Of a DNA stretch of 64,000 bases, positions 45,557-57,574 are shown one piece after another. Every line of letters starts with the position of its first letter. Position 1 is the first letter of the stretch. This DNA is from Pseudorhodoferax aquiterrae (GTDB taxonomy: Bacteria; Pseudomonadota; Gammaproteobacteria; Burkholderiales; Burkholderiaceae_C). Below the pieces are notes generated by a model. The model had not been told where the DNA came from. It did no database searches and saw only the letters and a program-made list of their open reading frames with translations. The DNA lies in NCBI RefSeq assembly GCF_014652235.1, contig NZ_BMYK01000002.1:370701-434700 (forward strand). Reading direction: 5' to 3'. Made by a program: the position numbers and the translations under genes.

Positions 45557-45604
45557 TACAATCCACGCAACACCCCCCGCCCTCACCCGGCGGGGGGCTT
45601 TTGC
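45557..45604 (+). promoter_or_regulatory. mfd leader: -10-like box followed by a terminator-type hairpin
   Basis: A TACAAT -10 (45557-45562) is followed by a 9-bp GC stem (CCCCCCGCC 45573-45581 with GGCGGGGGG 45589-45597) and CTTTTGCGTTTTG, ending 24 bp before the mfd start at 45628. The hairpin is in the transcript orientation of mfd, so it could attenuate it. The -35 is weak. Another small stem, GGCAG/CTGCC, is at about 45541-45556. Confidence 0.5.
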
Positions 45605-45627
45605 GTTTTGCGCCCACGCCCACTTCC

Positions 45628-48600
45628 ATGGATCTCCCCAAGCTCATCCCCGGCAAGCGCTTCACCTTGCCCCGCCCGCCCGGCTCGGCCGACGCACTGC
45701 TGCTGGCCCGGCTGGCCGAGCGCGAGAAGGCCGGCGGCAAGGTCGTCGCCATCGTCACCTCGGACGCCACCGACGCCCAGCGCCTGCTGGAGGAACTGCC
45801 CTTCTTCGCGCCCACGCTGCGCTGCGCACTGTTCCCGGACTGGGAGACCCTGCCCTACGACACCTTCTCGCCGCACCAGGACCTGATCAGCGAGCGCCTG
45901 GCCACGCTGTGGCGCCTCTACGCGGGCGCGGCCCAGGGCGATCCCGCGGCCGGCGTGGACGTGGTGCTCGTGCCCGCCACCACCGCGCTGTACCGCGTCG
46001 CGCCGCCCAGCTTCCTGGCCGGCACCACCTTCCAGTTCAAGGCCAAGCAGCGGCTGGACGAAGCGCGGCTCAAGTCGCAGCTCACGCTGGCCGGCTACAA
46101 CCACGTGACCCAGGTCGTGAGCCCGGGCGAGTACGCGGTGCGCGGCGGGCTGATCGACCTGTTCCCCATGGGCTCGCCCGTGCCGTACCGCGTCGACCTG
46201 TTCGACGACGAGATCGATTCGATCCGCACCTTCGACCCCGACAGCCAGCGCAGCCTGTATCCCGTGCCCGAGGTGCGGCTGCTGCCCGGCCGCGAGTTCC
46301 CGATGGACGACGCCGGCCGCGCGCGTTTCCGCAGCCGCTGGCGCGAACTGCTGGAGGGCGACCCCACGCGCAGCCGCATCTACAAGGACATGGGCAACGG
46401 CGTGGCCACGGCCGGCATCGAGTACTACCTGCCGCTGTTCTTCGAGGAGACGGCCACCGTCTTCGACTACCTGGGCGCTGGCGCCACCGTGGTGCTGCAC
46501 GGCGACCTGGAAGCCGCGTTCCAGCGCTTCTGGCAGGACACGCGCGAGCGCCACCGCGTGCTGGTGGGCGATCCGGACCGGCCGGTGCTGCCGCCCGAGG
46601 CGCTGTTCCTGTCCAGCGAGCAGTTCTACGGCCAGGCCAACGCCCACAGCCAGCTCGCGCTGCGCCCGGCGCAGGCCGCGGCGGCCGAGGCCGCCCCCTA
46701 CGCCGAATTTGCGCCCCTGCCCCCGCTGGCCGTGGTGCGCGGCGCCGACGAGCCGCTGGCGCGCCTGTCCAGCCATCTGCGCAACACCCAGCAGCGCATG
46801 CTGCTGCTGGCGGAATCCGACGGCCGGCGCGAGAGCCTGCTGGACTTCGTGCGTGCGAGCCAGCTACAGCCCCCCGTGTTCGACAGCCTCGCGGAATTCG
46901 AGGCCAGCAGCGAGCGCCTGGGCATGGCCACGGGCGCGCTGGGCGCGGGCTTCGCCTGGCTCGAGGGCGGTATCGACTTCGTCACCGAGACCGAGCTGTT
47001 CGCGGCCGGCCCGACGGCGCGCCGGCGGCGCAAGCAGGAACAGGTCAGCGACGTCGAGGCGCTGATCAAGGACCTGGCCGAGCTCAACGTGGGCGACCCC
47101 GTGGTGCACGCCGCGCACGGCATCGGCCGCTACCTGGGCCTCGTGAACCTGGACCTGGGCCAGGGCAGCACCGAATTCCTGCACCTCGAATACGCCGACA
47201 AGGCCGTGCTCTACGTGCCCGTCAGCCAGCTGCACCTGATCAGCCGCTACACCGGCGTCAGCGCGGCCGAGGCGCCGCTGCACAAGCTGGGCTCCGGCCA
47301 GTGGGACAAGGCGCGCCGCAAGGCCGCCGAGCAGGTGCGCGACGCCGCGGCCGAACTCCTCAACATCTACGCGCGCCGCGCCGCGCGCGAAGGCCATGCC
47401 TTCCGCTACTCGCCGCAGGACTACGAGGCCTTTGCCAACGACTTCGGCTTCGAGGAGACGGCCGACCAGAAGGCCGCCATCCACGCCGTGATCCAGGACA
47501 TGGTCTCGCCCCAGCCCATGGACCGCCTGGTCTGCGGCGATGTGGGCTTCGGCAAGACCGAGGTCGCGCTGCGCGCGGCCTTTGTCGCCGTCACGGGCGG
47601 CAAGCAGGTGGCTTTCCTGGCGCCCACCACGCTGCTCGCCGAGCAGCACTACCAGACCCTGGTGGACCGCTTCTCCAAGTGGCCGGTCAAGATCGCCGAG
47701 ATGAGCCGCTTCCGCTCGGCCAAGGAGATCACGAACGCCGCCAAGGGCCTGGCCGACGGCAGCGTGGACATCGTGGTCGGCACGCACAAGCTGCTCTCCA
47801 GCTCGGTCAAGTTCAAGAACCTGGGCCTGCTCATCATCGACGAGGAACATCGGTTCGGCGTGCGCCACAAGGAAGCCATGAAGGCCATGCGCGCAGAGGT
47901 CGACGTGCTCACGCTGACGGCCACGCCGATCCCGCGCACGCTGGGCATGGCGCTCGAGGGCCTGCGCGACCTGTCGGTCATCGCCACCGCGCCGCAGCGG
48001 CGCCTGGCCATCAAGACCTTCGTGCGCAGCGAGAACAACGGCGTGATCCGCGAGGCCGTGCTGCGCGAGTTGAAGCGCGGCGGCCAGGTCTACTTCCTGC
48101 ACAACGAGGTCGAGACCATCGAGAACCGGCGCGCCAAACTCGAGGAGCTGCTGCCCGAGGCCCGCATCGCCGTGGCCCACGGACAAATGCCCGAGCGCGA
48201 GCTCGAGCGTGTGATGCGGGACTTCACGGCCCAGCGCAGCAACCTGCTGCTGTGCTCGACCATCATCGAGACCGGCATCGACGTGCCGACGGCCAACACC
48301 ATCGTCATGAGCCGTGCCGACAAGTTCGGCCTGGCCCAGCTGCACCAGCTGCGCGGCCGCGTGGGCCGCAGCCACCACCAGGCCTATGCCTACCTCATGG
48401 TGCCCGACGTGGACGGACTGACCAAGCAGGCCCAGCAGCGGCTCGAGGCCATCCAGCAGATGGAGGAACTGGGCTCGGGCTTCTACCTGGCCATGCACGA
48501 TCTGGAGATCCGCGGCGCGGGCGAGGTGCTGGGCGAGAACCAGAGCGGCAACATGCTGGAGGTGGGCTTCCAGCTGTACAACGAGATGCTGTCCGAAGCC

Positions 48601-49104
48601 GTGCGCAGCCTGAAGGAAGGCAAGGAGCCCGACCTGCTGGCGCCGCTGTCGGTCACGACCGAGATCAACCTGCACGCGCCCGCCCTGCTGCCCGACGACT
48701 ACTGCGGCGACGTGCACCTGCGCCTGTCCTTCTACAAGAAGCTGGCCACGGCCAAGAACAGCGACCAGGTCGACCGGTTGCTGGAGGAGATCGTCGACCG
48801 CTTCGGCAAGCTGCCCACGCAGGCCCAGACGCTGATCGACGTGCACCGGCTGCGCGTGCTCGCGCGCCCCTATGGCGTGGTCAAGGTCGACGCCGCGCCC
48901 GGCGTGATCCATATCACGTTCAAACCCGACGCACCGATCGAGCCCATGCGCATCATCGAGCTGATCCAGAAGAACAAGCACATCAAGCTCGTGGGCAACG
49001 AGAAGTTGCGCATCGAGCGCGCCCTGCCCGAACCCAAGGACCGCGCGCAGATGGTGCGCGACGTGCTGCGCCACCTGGGCCAGCCCGTGGCCCAGGCCGC
49101 CTGA
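45628..49104 (+). CDS. mfd: transcription-repair coupling factor
   Basis: The 1158-residue Mfd removes stalled RNA polymerase and recruits UvrA. Seen in order: UvrB-like N-terminal module (FFAPTLRCALFPDWETLPYD), RNA-polymerase-interaction domain near residue 480 (LAELNVGDPVVHAAHGIGRY), translocase motifs with Walker A GDVGFGKTEVALRA, Walker B IIDEEHRFGVRHKEAMKAM, TATPIPRTLGMALEG and motif VI region LHQLRGRVGRSHH, then the C-terminal TRCF domain. I prefer MDLPKLIPGK; the frame extends nine codons upstream only from a TTG inside the leader. Confidence 0.96.
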   Translation: MDLPKLIPGKRFTLPRPPGSADALLLARLAEREKAGGKVVAIVTSDATDAQRLLEELPFFAPTLRCALFPDWETLPYDTFSPHQDLISERLATLWRLYAGAAQGDPAAGVDVVLVPATTALYRVAPPSFLAGTTFQFKAKQRLDEARLKSQLTLAGYNHVTQVVSPGEYAVRGGLIDLFPMGSPVPYRVDLFDDEIDSIRTFDPDSQRSLYPVPEVRLLPGREFPMDDAGRARFRSRWRELLEGDPTRSRIYKDMGNGVATAGIEYYLPLFFEETATVFDYLGAGATVVLHGDLEAAFQRFWQDTRERHRVLVGDPDRPVLPPEALFLSSEQFYGQANAHSQLALRPAQAAAAEAAPYAEFAPLPPLAVVRGADEPLARLSSHLRNTQQRMLLLAESDGRRESLLDFVRASQLQPPVFDSLAEFEASSERLGMATGALGAGFAWLEGGIDFVTETELFAAGPTARRRRKQEQVSDVEALIKDLAELNVGDPVVHAAHGIGRYLGLVNLDLGQGSTEFLHLEYADKAVLYVPVSQLHLISRYTGVSAAEAPLHKLGSGQWDKARRKAAEQVRDAAAELLNIYARRAAREGHAFRYSPQDYEAFANDFGFEETADQKAAIHAVIQDMVSPQPMDRLVCGDVGFGKTEVALRAAFVAVTGGKQVAFLAPTTLLAEQHYQTLVDRFSKWPVKIAEMSRFRSAKEITNAAKGLADGSVDIVVGTHKLLSSSVKFKNLGLLIIDEEHRFGVRHKEAMKAMRAEVDVLTLTATPIPRTLGMALEGLRDLSVIATAPQRRLAIKTFVRSENNGVIREAVLRELKRGGQVYFLHNEVETIENRRAKLEELLPEARIAVAHGQMPERELERVMRDFTAQRSNLLLCSTIIETGIDVPTANTIVMSRADKFGLAQLHQLRGRVGRSHHQAYAYLMVPDVDGLTKQAQQRLEAIQQMEELGSGFYLAMHDLEIRGAGEVLGENQSGNMLEVGFQLYNEMLSEAVRSLKEGKEPDLLAPLSVTTEINLHAPALLPDDYCGDVHLRLSFYKKLATAKNSDQVDRLLEEIVDRFGKLPTQAQTLIDVHRLRVLARPYGVVKVDAAPGVIHITFKPDAPIEPMRIIELIQKNKHIKLVGNEKLRIERALPEPKDRAQMVRDVLRHLGQPVAQAA

Positions 49105-49127
49105 ATTCGATTAACCCCAAGCCTCCC

Positions 49128-49841
49128 ATGACTGCATCCACCTTCGCGCCCGGCCTCGTGGTCCGCGGCTTCATGCCGCCGCTGGCGCTGTCCGATTTCA
49201 AGCTGATCGCGTTCGACATGGATTCGACGCTGATCAACATCGAGTGCATCGACGAGATCGCCGACGCGGTCGGCAAGAAGGCCGAGGTCGCGGCCATCAC
49301 CGAGGCCACCATGCGCGGCGAGATCCGCGACTTCAAGGAGAGCCTCACGCGCCGCGTGGCACTGCTGCAGGGCGTGCCGGTCGCTGCACTGCAACAGGTC
49401 TATGACGACCGCCTGCGCCTGAATCCAGGTGCATCCGAACTCGTTGCCGCCTGCAAGGCCGCCGGCCTCAAGGTGCTGCTGGTCTCGGGCGGCTTCACCT
49501 TCTTCGCCAACCGCGTGCGCGACCGTCTGGGCATCGACTTCGCGCGCTCCAACCTGCTCGACGAAGCCGACGGCCTGCTGACGGGCCGTGTCGTGCCGCA
49601 GGCCTGGGGCGACATCTGCGACGGTGCCGAGAAACGCCGCACGCTGCTGGAGGTCGCCTCGCTGCTGGGCGCGACGCCTGCGCAATGCATCGCGGTCGGC
49701 GATGGTGCCAACGACCTGCCGATGATGAGCGAAGCAGGTCTCTCGGTGGCCTACCACGCCAAGCCCAAGGTGCGCGAGCAAGCCATGGTGTCGATCGAAA
49801 CCGGTGGGCTGGACCGCCTGCTCGAACTGCTGCGCCACTGA
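49128..49841 (+). CDS. serB: phosphoserine phosphatase
   Basis: The 237-residue SerB makes serine from phosphoserine. HAD motifs: LIAFDMDSTLI (nucleophile Asp), LVSGGFTFFANRV with motif II serine, KRRTLLEV and VGDGANDLPMMSEAGLSVAY. It lacks the N-terminal ACT domain of E. coli SerB, as is usual in this group. It lies 23 bp after mfd, likely in the same transcript. Confidence 0.94.
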   Translation: MTASTFAPGLVVRGFMPPLALSDFKLIAFDMDSTLINIECIDEIADAVGKKAEVAAITEATMRGEIRDFKESLTRRVALLQGVPVAALQQVYDDRLRLNPGASELVAACKAAGLKVLLVSGGFTFFANRVRDRLGIDFARSNLLDEADGLLTGRVVPQAWGDICDGAEKRRTLLEVASLLGATPAQCIAVGDGANDLPMMSEAGLSVAYHAKPKVREQAMVSIETGGLDRLLELLRH

Positions 49842-50041
49842 CGGCCCGCCCGGCGGCACGGGCGCGGGGAAACGATTTTGCAGGCCGATGCGCCGCGGTG
49901 TTGAAAGGGTTTTGGATGTCCCGCAACACCGCGCTTATTTGTTTGCAAGTCGGCGGCGGGGAAGGACTATGATGGTTCAGAACCTTCTCGCCAAACGCCC
50001 ACCAAAGCGTTGACAGCTGTTCCCAATTCACAGGAGAAACG
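49842..50041. promoter_or_regulatory. prkA upstream region
   Basis: A 200-bp gap before the prkA-yeaH-spoVR operon with CAGGAGAAACG as ribosome site and a low-GC patch (CGCTTATTTGTTTGCAAG). TTGACA occurs at 50010-50015, 26 bp before the start, without a good -10. In other bacteria this operon is stress- or stationary-phase controlled; I see no clear sigma-54 element. Confidence 0.4.
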
Positions 50042-51964
50042 ATGTCGATCTTTGCCCGTTACCAGGACCGATTCGAAGCCGCCCAGGAAGAGGAAATGTC
50101 GGTCCAGGAATACCTGGAACTGTGCAAGCGCGATCCGACCGCGTACGCCAGCGTGGCCGAACGCATGCTGCTGGCAATCGGCGAGTCGGAGCTGGTGGAC
50201 ACGCGCACGGATCCGCGCCTGTCGCGCATCTTCGCCAACAAGATGATTCGCGTGTACCCGGCGTTCCGCGACCTGTACGGCATGGAGGAGGTGATCGAAA
50301 GCATCGTCGCCTACTTCCGCCACGCAGCCCAGGGCCTGGAAGAAAAGAAGCAGGTGCTGTATCTGCTGGGCCCGGTGGGTGGCGGCAAGTCCTCGCTGGC
50401 CGAGCGGCTCAAGTACCTGATCGAGAAGGTGCCGTTCTACGCGATCAAGGGCTCGCCCGTGCACGAGTCGCCGCTGGGCCTGTTCGATGCGAACGAGGAC
50501 GCCGGCATCCTCGAAGGCGACTACGGCATTCCGCGCCGCTACCTCAACACCATCATGAGCCCCTGGGCCGTCAAGCGGCTGCAGGAGTTCGGCGGCGACA
50601 TCACCAAGTTCCGCGTGGTCAAGATCCGGCCTTCGGTGCTCAAGCAGATCGCCGTGTCCAAGACCGAACCCGGCGACGAGAACAACCAGGACATCTCCTC
50701 GCTGGTCGGCAAGATCGACATCCGCAAGCTCGAGACCTATTCGCAGGACGACCCGGACGCCTACTCCTACTCGGGCGGCCTGTGCCTGTCCAACCGCGGC
50801 GTGCTCGAATTCGTGGAAATGTTCAAGGCACCGATCAAGGTGCTGCACCCGCTGCTGACCGCCACGCAGGAAGGCAACTACAAGGGCACCGAAGGCTTCG
50901 GCGCGATTCCGTTCGACGGCCTGATCCTGGCCCACTCGAACGAGGCCGAGTGGCAGGCCTTCCGCAACAACCGCAACAACGAGGCCTTCCTCGACCGGAT
51001 CTACATCGTCAAGGTGCCCTACTGCCTGCGCGTGGCCGACGAGATCAAGATCTACGAGAAGCTGGTCACCAACTCCTCGCTGGCCGAAGCGCCCTGCGCG
51101 CCCGACACGCTGCGCATGCTGGCGCAGTTCTCGGTGCTGTCGCGCCTGAAGGAGCCCGAGAACTCGTCCATCTTCTCCAAGATGCGCGTCTACGACGGCG
51201 AGAACCTCAAGGACACCGACCCGCGTGCCAAGAGCTTCCAGGAGTACCGCGACTTCGCCGGCGTCGACGAAGGCATGACCGGCCTGTCCACGCGCTTCGC
51301 ATTCAAGATCCTGTCGCGCGTGTTCAATTTCGACCACCGCGAGGTGGCGGCCAATCCCGTGCACCTCATGTACGTGCTGGAGCAGCAGATCGAGCAGGAG
51401 CAGTTCCCGCCCGAGGTCGGCGAGAAGTACCTGCGCTACATCAAGGAGTTCCTGTCGCCGCGCTATGCCGAGTTCATCGGCAAGGAGATCCAGACCTCGT
51501 ACCTGGAGAGCTACTCCGAGTACGGCCAGAACATCTTCGACCGCTACGTGGTCTACGCCGACTTCTGGATCCAGGACCAGGAGTACCGCGACCCGAACAC
51601 GGGCGAGATCCTGGACCGCGGCGCGCTCAACGACGAGCTCGAGAAGATCGAGAAGCCCGCCGGCATCTCCAATCCCAAGGACTTCCGCAACGAGGTCGTC
51701 AACTTCGTGCTGCGCGCACGGGCCCGCCAGGACGGCAAGAACCCGGCCTGGACTTCCTACGAGAAGCTGCGCGCCGTGATCGAGAAGAAGATGTTCTCGA
51801 ACACCGAGGAGCTGCTGCCCGTGATCTCGTTCAACGCCAAGGCCAGCAACGAGGAGCAGAAGAAGCACGCGGACTTCGTGAACCGCATGATCACCAAGGG
51901 CTACACCGAAAAGCAGGTCCGCCTGCTCTGCGAGTGGTATCTGCGCGTGCGCAAGTCCTCGTGA
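50042..51964 (+). CDS. prkA: PrkA-family AAA+ serine kinase-like protein
   Basis: The 640-residue protein is the YeaG/PrkA family member. It has the AAA+ core with Walker A GPVGGGKSSLAERL and conserved EGDYGIPRRYLNTIMSPWAV, and a C-terminal kinase-like PrkA domain (EEQKKHADFVNRMITKGYTE). It starts the widespread yeaG-yeaH-ycgB (prkA-DUF444-spoVR) operon, tied to stress and starvation responses. Whether it is a true kinase or AAA protease-like is disputed. Confidence 0.95.
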   Translation: MSIFARYQDRFEAAQEEEMSVQEYLELCKRDPTAYASVAERMLLAIGESELVDTRTDPRLSRIFANKMIRVYPAFRDLYGMEEVIESIVAYFRHAAQGLEEKKQVLYLLGPVGGGKSSLAERLKYLIEKVPFYAIKGSPVHESPLGLFDANEDAGILEGDYGIPRRYLNTIMSPWAVKRLQEFGGDITKFRVVKIRPSVLKQIAVSKTEPGDENNQDISSLVGKIDIRKLETYSQDDPDAYSYSGGLCLSNRGVLEFVEMFKAPIKVLHPLLTATQEGNYKGTEGFGAIPFDGLILAHSNEAEWQAFRNNRNNEAFLDRIYIVKVPYCLRVADEIKIYEKLVTNSSLAEAPCAPDTLRMLAQFSVLSRLKEPENSSIFSKMRVYDGENLKDTDPRAKSFQEYRDFAGVDEGMTGLSTRFAFKILSRVFNFDHREVAANPVHLMYVLEQQIEQEQFPPEVGEKYLRYIKEFLSPRYAEFIGKEIQTSYLESYSEYGQNIFDRYVVYADFWIQDQEYRDPNTGEILDRGALNDELEKIEKPAGISNPKDFRNEVVNFVLRARARQDGKNPAWTSYEKLRAVIEKKMFSNTEELLPVISFNAKASNEEQKKHADFVNRMITKGYTEKQVRLLCEWYLRVRKSS

Positions 51965-51976
51965 GAAAGGCCCTAG

Positions 51977-53248
51977 ATGACCGTGCGCATCGTTGACCGG
52001 CGTAACGACAGCAAGAACAAGAGTTCGGTCAACCGCAGCCGCTTCATCCGGCGCTTCAAGGGCCAGATCCGCAAGGCCGTGTCCGACGCGATCAACAAGC
52101 GCGGCCTCAAGGACCTGGACGAAGGCGAGAAGATCGGCATCCCCGGCAAGGACATCGACGAGCCCCAGTTCGAGCACGGGCGCGGCGGTGTCTGGGACGC
52201 GGTGCGGCCCGGCAACGACCGCTTCAATGCGGGCGACCAGGTCGACCGGCCCAAGGGCGGTGGCGGTGGGGGCGGCGGCAAGGGCCAGGCCAGCAACGAG
52301 GGCGAGAGTCTCGACGAGTTCGTCTTCACGCTGACCAAGGACGAGTTCCTGGACATCTTCTTCGACGAGATGGCCCTGCCCAACCTCGTCAAGCAGCAGC
52401 TGGCCCAGATCGAGCAGTTCAAGCGCACGCGCGCCGGTTTCGTGCAGACCGGCGTGCCGACCAATGTGAACCTCACGCGCACCATGCGCGGTGCGGCCGG
52501 CCGGCGCGTGGCCATCGGCGGGCCCTACCTCACGCAGCTGCGCGCGCTTGAGAAAGAGCTTGCCGAACTGCGCGAGAAGCTGCCCGAGGACGATCCCGAG
52601 GTCGAGCGCGTGCGCAAGGAGATCACCAAGCTGCGCGCCAAGATCGACCAGATCCCCTTCGTCGACACCTTCGACCTGCGCTACAACAACCGCGTGAAGA
52701 CCCCGAAGCCGTCCACGCAGGCCGTGATGTTCTGCCTGCTCGACGTCTCGGGCTCCATGGACGAGGGCCGCAAGAACGTGGCCAAGCGCTTCTTCATGCT
52801 GCTGTACCTGTTCCTCAACCGGAACTACGAGCACATCGAGGTGGTCTTCATCCGGCACCACACGGTCGCCAGCGAGGTCAGCGAGGAGGACTTCTTCACC
52901 TCGCGCGAATCCGGCGGCACGGTGGTCTCCAGCGCGCTCACGCTCATGCACGAGATCATCGCGGCGCGTTACCCCAGCAGCCTGTGGAACATCTACGGCG
53001 CCCAGGCTTCGGACGGCGACAACTGGCACGACGACTCGCCGCGCTGCCGCGAGATCCTCGGCAACCAGATCCTCGAACTCACGCAGTACTTCGCCTACAT
53101 CGAGATCACCGACGGACCGCCGCAGAATCTATGGGAGGAGTACCTCAAGCTCCAGGAAGCCCATGCCGGCCGCTTCGCGATGCAGCGCATCGCGAACCTG
53201 GCCGACATCTATCCCGTGTTCCGCGAACTGTTCAAGCGCCGGGCCTGA
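51977..53248 (+). CDS. yeaH: YeaH/YhbH family protein (DUF444, VWA fold)
   Basis: The 423-residue product has the DUF444 pattern: N-terminal RSRFIRRFKGQIRKAV-like basic region, a Gly-rich stretch at 90-98, and a VWA-type metal site LLDVSGSMDEGRKNVAKR in the C-terminal half, followed by EVVFIRHHTVASEVSEEDFF. It lies 12 bp after prkA and works with it; molecular role unknown. Confidence 0.95.
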   Translation: MTVRIVDRRNDSKNKSSVNRSRFIRRFKGQIRKAVSDAINKRGLKDLDEGEKIGIPGKDIDEPQFEHGRGGVWDAVRPGNDRFNAGDQVDRPKGGGGGGGGKGQASNEGESLDEFVFTLTKDEFLDIFFDEMALPNLVKQQLAQIEQFKRTRAGFVQTGVPTNVNLTRTMRGAAGRRVAIGGPYLTQLRALEKELAELREKLPEDDPEVERVRKEITKLRAKIDQIPFVDTFDLRYNNRVKTPKPSTQAVMFCLLDVSGSMDEGRKNVAKRFFMLLYLFLNRNYEHIEVVFIRHHTVASEVSEEDFFTSRESGGTVVSSALTLMHEIIAARYPSSLWNIYGAQASDGDNWHDDSPRCREILGNQILELTQYFAYIEITDGPPQNLWEEYLKLQEAHAGRFAMQRIANLADIYPVFRELFKRRA

Positions 53249-53276
53249 GCCCTGCCCGGCCGCACAAGGGAGACCC

Positions 53277-54812
<1,536 letters not shown>

Positions 54813-54905
54813 CGCGGCCGCGTTGCCCCACCTGGCCGATTCCGCGGAACTTCGGCCGCGCGCCCACGTCTACTTGCAGTTCTCAGCCAACTGCCAGGAG
54901 CCCCG

Positions 54906-55406
54906 ATGCGACGATTGAACGTGAACGGAGTGCAACGCGAGGTCGATGTCGAGGACGACACACCTCTCCTGTGGGTGCTGCGCGAGCAGCTCGGCCTGAC
55001 CGGCACCAAGTACGGCTGCGGCATCGCGGCCTGCGGCGCCTGCACCGTGCACCTGGACGGCGTGCCCACGCGCAGTTGCGTGCGGCCGGTCTCCACCATC
55101 GAGGCGACCGAGAAGATCGTGACCATCGAGGGCCTGTCGCCCGATGGCTCGCACCCGGTGCAAAAGGCCTGGGTGGCGCTGGACGTGCCGCAGTGCGGCT
55201 TCTGCCAGTGCGGCATGGTCATGGCCGCGAGCGCGCTGCTCCAGACGAAGCCCAATCCCAGCGACCAGGACATCGACGAAGCCATCACCAACATCTGCCG
55301 CTGCGGCACCTACAACCGCGTGCGCGCGGCGATCAAGGCCGTCGCCCAGGGCAGCACCAAGTCCGCCGGACTGTCGATCCTGCACGTGGACGGGAGCGTG
55401 ACGTGA
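54906..55406 (+). CDS. 2Fe-2S subunit of a xanthine dehydrogenase-family molybdenum hydroxylase (IorA-like)
   Basis: The 166-residue electron-transfer subunit has two [2Fe-2S] sites: the plant-ferredoxin type with [16 protein letters not shown] and RSC, and the second with [10 protein letters not shown] and [10 protein letters not shown]. It resembles the alpha subunit of isoquinoline 1-oxidoreductase and aldehyde dehydrogenases. Its stop overlaps the large subunit's GTG start. A 93-bp gap precedes it with a ribosome site CAGGAGCC. Confidence 0.92.
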   Translation: MRRLNVNGVQREVDVEDDTPLLWVLREQLGLTGTKYGCGIAACGACTVHLDGVPTRSCVRPVSTIEATEKIVTIEGLSPDGSHPVQKAWVALDVPQCGFCQCGMVMAASALLQTKPNPSDQDIDEAITNICRCGTYNRVRAAIKAVAQGSTKSAGLSILHVDGSVT

Positions 55407-57574
55407 GCGCCGCCACCACCACCCGCCGCCGCTTCATCGGCGGCACCGCCGCCACGGCCGGGGCACTGGTCGTGGGCTTCCACGTCCCGCGCAAGAGCCT
55501 GGCGCAGACGCCGCTGCCCGACGAGGTCAACGCCTGGGTCGTCGTGAAGCCCGACGACACCGTGGTCGTGCGCATCGCGCGCTCCGAGATGGGCCAGGGC
55601 ACGCTGACGGGCCTGGCGCAGCTGGTGGCCGACGAACTCGACTGCGACTGGGCCAAGGTCACGACCGAGTACCCCACGCCGGGCCAGAACCTCGCGCGCC
55701 AGCGCGCCTGGGGCAACTTCTCCACGGGGGGCAGCCGCGGCATCCGCGAATCGCACGACTACGTGCGCAAGGGCGGTGCCACGGCGCGCGTGATGCTCGT
55801 GCAGGCCGCGGCCGACGGCTGGAAGGTGCCGGCGGGCGAATGCCGCGCGGTCAAGGGCGTCATCACGCACCAGCCGACGGGCCGCACCACGACCTACGGC
55901 AAAGTGGCTGCGGCCGCCGGCCAACTCAAGCCGCCGGCGGACGTGCCGCTCAAGGATCCCAAGGACTGGCAGCTGATCGGCAAGCGCCTGGCGCGGCTGG
56001 ACACGGTCGAGAAGGTCACGGGCAAGCAGGTCTACGGCATGGACCTGCAGATGCCCGGCATGCTGAATGCGGCGATCAAGGCCTGCCCCGTGTTCGGCGG
56101 CACGCTCAAGTCCTTCGACGCGGCCGCTGTCGAAAAACGGCGTGGCGTGCACAAGGTCGTGCGCGTGGGCGACAACGCCGTGGCCGTCGTGGCCGACACC
56201 TGGTGGCGGGCCAAGACCGCGCTGGACGCCCTGCCCGTCGAATGGGACTTCGGCCAGCACGCGCAGGCCTCCAGCGCCGGTTTCGCCGAGGTGCTGAAGG
56301 CCGGCCTCACGGCCGAGCAGGCGGTCGTGGGCAACCGCAATGGCGACGCCAAGGCCGCATTGGCCGGCGCGGCGCGGCGCATCGAGGCCACCTACAGCTA
56401 TCCGCACCAGAACCACGCGACCATGGAGACCATGAATGCGACGGCGCGCTGGACGCCGCAGCGCTGCGAGGTCTGGACGCCCACGCAGAATGGAGAGGCC
56501 GCACTGGCCGCAGCGGCCGAGGCCGCCGGCCTGCCGCCCGCGCAGTGCGAGGTCTACAAGATCCACCTGGGAGGCGGCTTCGGCCGGCGCGGCGCCGTGC
56601 ACGACTGGGTGCGCCAGTCCGTGGCCATCGCGCGGCAGTTGCCCGGCGTGCCCGTCAAGCTGATCTGGTCGCGCGAAGAGGACATGCAGCACGGCCTGTA
56701 CCACCCGGTGACCCAATGCCGCCTGGTCGCGGGTCTGGACGACAAGGACGAGCTGCAGGCGCTGCACATGCGCATCTCGGGCCAGTCCATCGTGGCCGGC
56801 ATCTTTCCGCAGAACATCAAGGACGGCCGCGATCCCGTGGTATTCCAGGGCCTCAACGCGCCGGGGCCGGAGGCCTCGATCGGCTACAGCGTGCCGCACC
56901 TGCTGGTCGACCACGCCATGCGCAACCCGCATGTGCCGCCGGGCTTCTGGCGTGGCGTCAACCTGAACCAGAACGCGATCTACCTGGAGTCCTTCATCGA
57001 CGAGATCGCGCACGCCACGCAGCAGGACCCGCTGGCCCTGCGGCGCAAGCTCATGGCCCAGCATCCCAAGCATCTGGCGGTGCTCAATGCCGTGGCCGAA
57101 CGCGTGGGCTGGGACAAGCCGGCGCCGGCCGGGCGCTTCCGCGGCCTGGCGCAGACCATGGGCTTCGGCAGCTACGTGGCGGCCTGCGCCGAGATCTCGG
57201 TCAGCGACGACGGCAAGCTCAAGGTGCACCGCATCGTCGCGGCCACCGACCCGGGTTACGCCGTGAATCCGCAGCAGATCGAGGCCCAGGTCGAAGGCTC
57301 GTTCGCCTACGGGCTGTCGGCCGCGCTGTACGGCGAGTGCACGGTCAAGGACGGCCGCATCGAGCAGGACAACTTCTCCACCTACCCGGTGCTCAAGATG
57401 GACGAGATGCCGGCCGTGGAGACCGTGATCGTGCCTTCGGGCGGCTTCTGGGGCGGGGTGGGCGAGCCGACCATCGCGGTGGCCGCGCCGGCCGTGCTCA
57501 ACGCCATCTTCGCGGCCACGGGCAAGCGCATCCGCGACCTGCCGCTCAAGAACCACGACCTCAAGAAGGCCTGA
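55403..57574 (+). CDS. molybdopterin-binding large subunit of the hydroxylase (IorB-like), GTG start
   Basis: The 723-residue subunit has a Tat signal at the N-terminus ([20 protein letters not shown]), so the enzyme is exported folded. Molybdenum hydroxylase elements include [52 protein letters not shown], and the late [20 protein letters not shown] with the catalytic Glu. The substrate is unknown; aldehydes or N-heterocycles are typical for IorAB relatives. GTG start overlaps the small-subunit stop (GTGA). No FAD subunit is present, so electrons may pass to the cytochrome encoded next. Confidence 0.92.
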   Translation: MSAATTTRRRFIGGTAATAGALVVGFHVPRKSLAQTPLPDEVNAWVVVKPDDTVVVRIARSEMGQGTLTGLAQLVADELDCDWAKVTTEYPTPGQNLARQRAWGNFSTGGSRGIRESHDYVRKGGATARVMLVQAAADGWKVPAGECRAVKGVITHQPTGRTTTYGKVAAAAGQLKPPADVPLKDPKDWQLIGKRLARLDTVEKVTGKQVYGMDLQMPGMLNAAIKACPVFGGTLKSFDAAAVEKRRGVHKVVRVGDNAVAVVADTWWRAKTALDALPVEWDFGQHAQASSAGFAEVLKAGLTAEQAVVGNRNGDAKAALAGAARRIEATYSYPHQNHATMETMNATARWTPQRCEVWTPTQNGEAALAAAAEAAGLPPAQCEVYKIHLGGGFGRRGAVHDWVRQSVAIARQLPGVPVKLIWSREEDMQHGLYHPVTQCRLVAGLDDKDELQALHMRISGQSIVAGIFPQNIKDGRDPVVFQGLNAPGPEASIGYSVPHLLVDHAMRNPHVPPGFWRGVNLNQNAIYLESFIDEIAHATQQDPLALRRKLMAQHPKHLAVLNAVAERVGWDKPAPAGRFRGLAQTMGFGSYVAACAEISVSDDGKLKVHRIVAATDPGYAVNPQQIEAQVEGSFAYGLSAALYGECTVKDGRIEQDNFSTYPVLKMDEMPAVETVIVPSGGFWGGVGEPTIAVAAPAVLNAIFAATGKRIRDLPLKNHDLKKA

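Noticed and set aside
44865..49841. 1658-codon frame ending in SerB
   Set aside because: Only the last 237 codons (from 49128) are SerB; the rest is an out-of-frame reading of mfd and the reverse of ispD.
49967..53029. 1020-codon minus-strand frame opposite prkA and yeaH
   Set aside because: Antisense shadow of two highly conserved genes; the composition (LVLVVR-type runs) is typical of reverse-strand translation at high GC.
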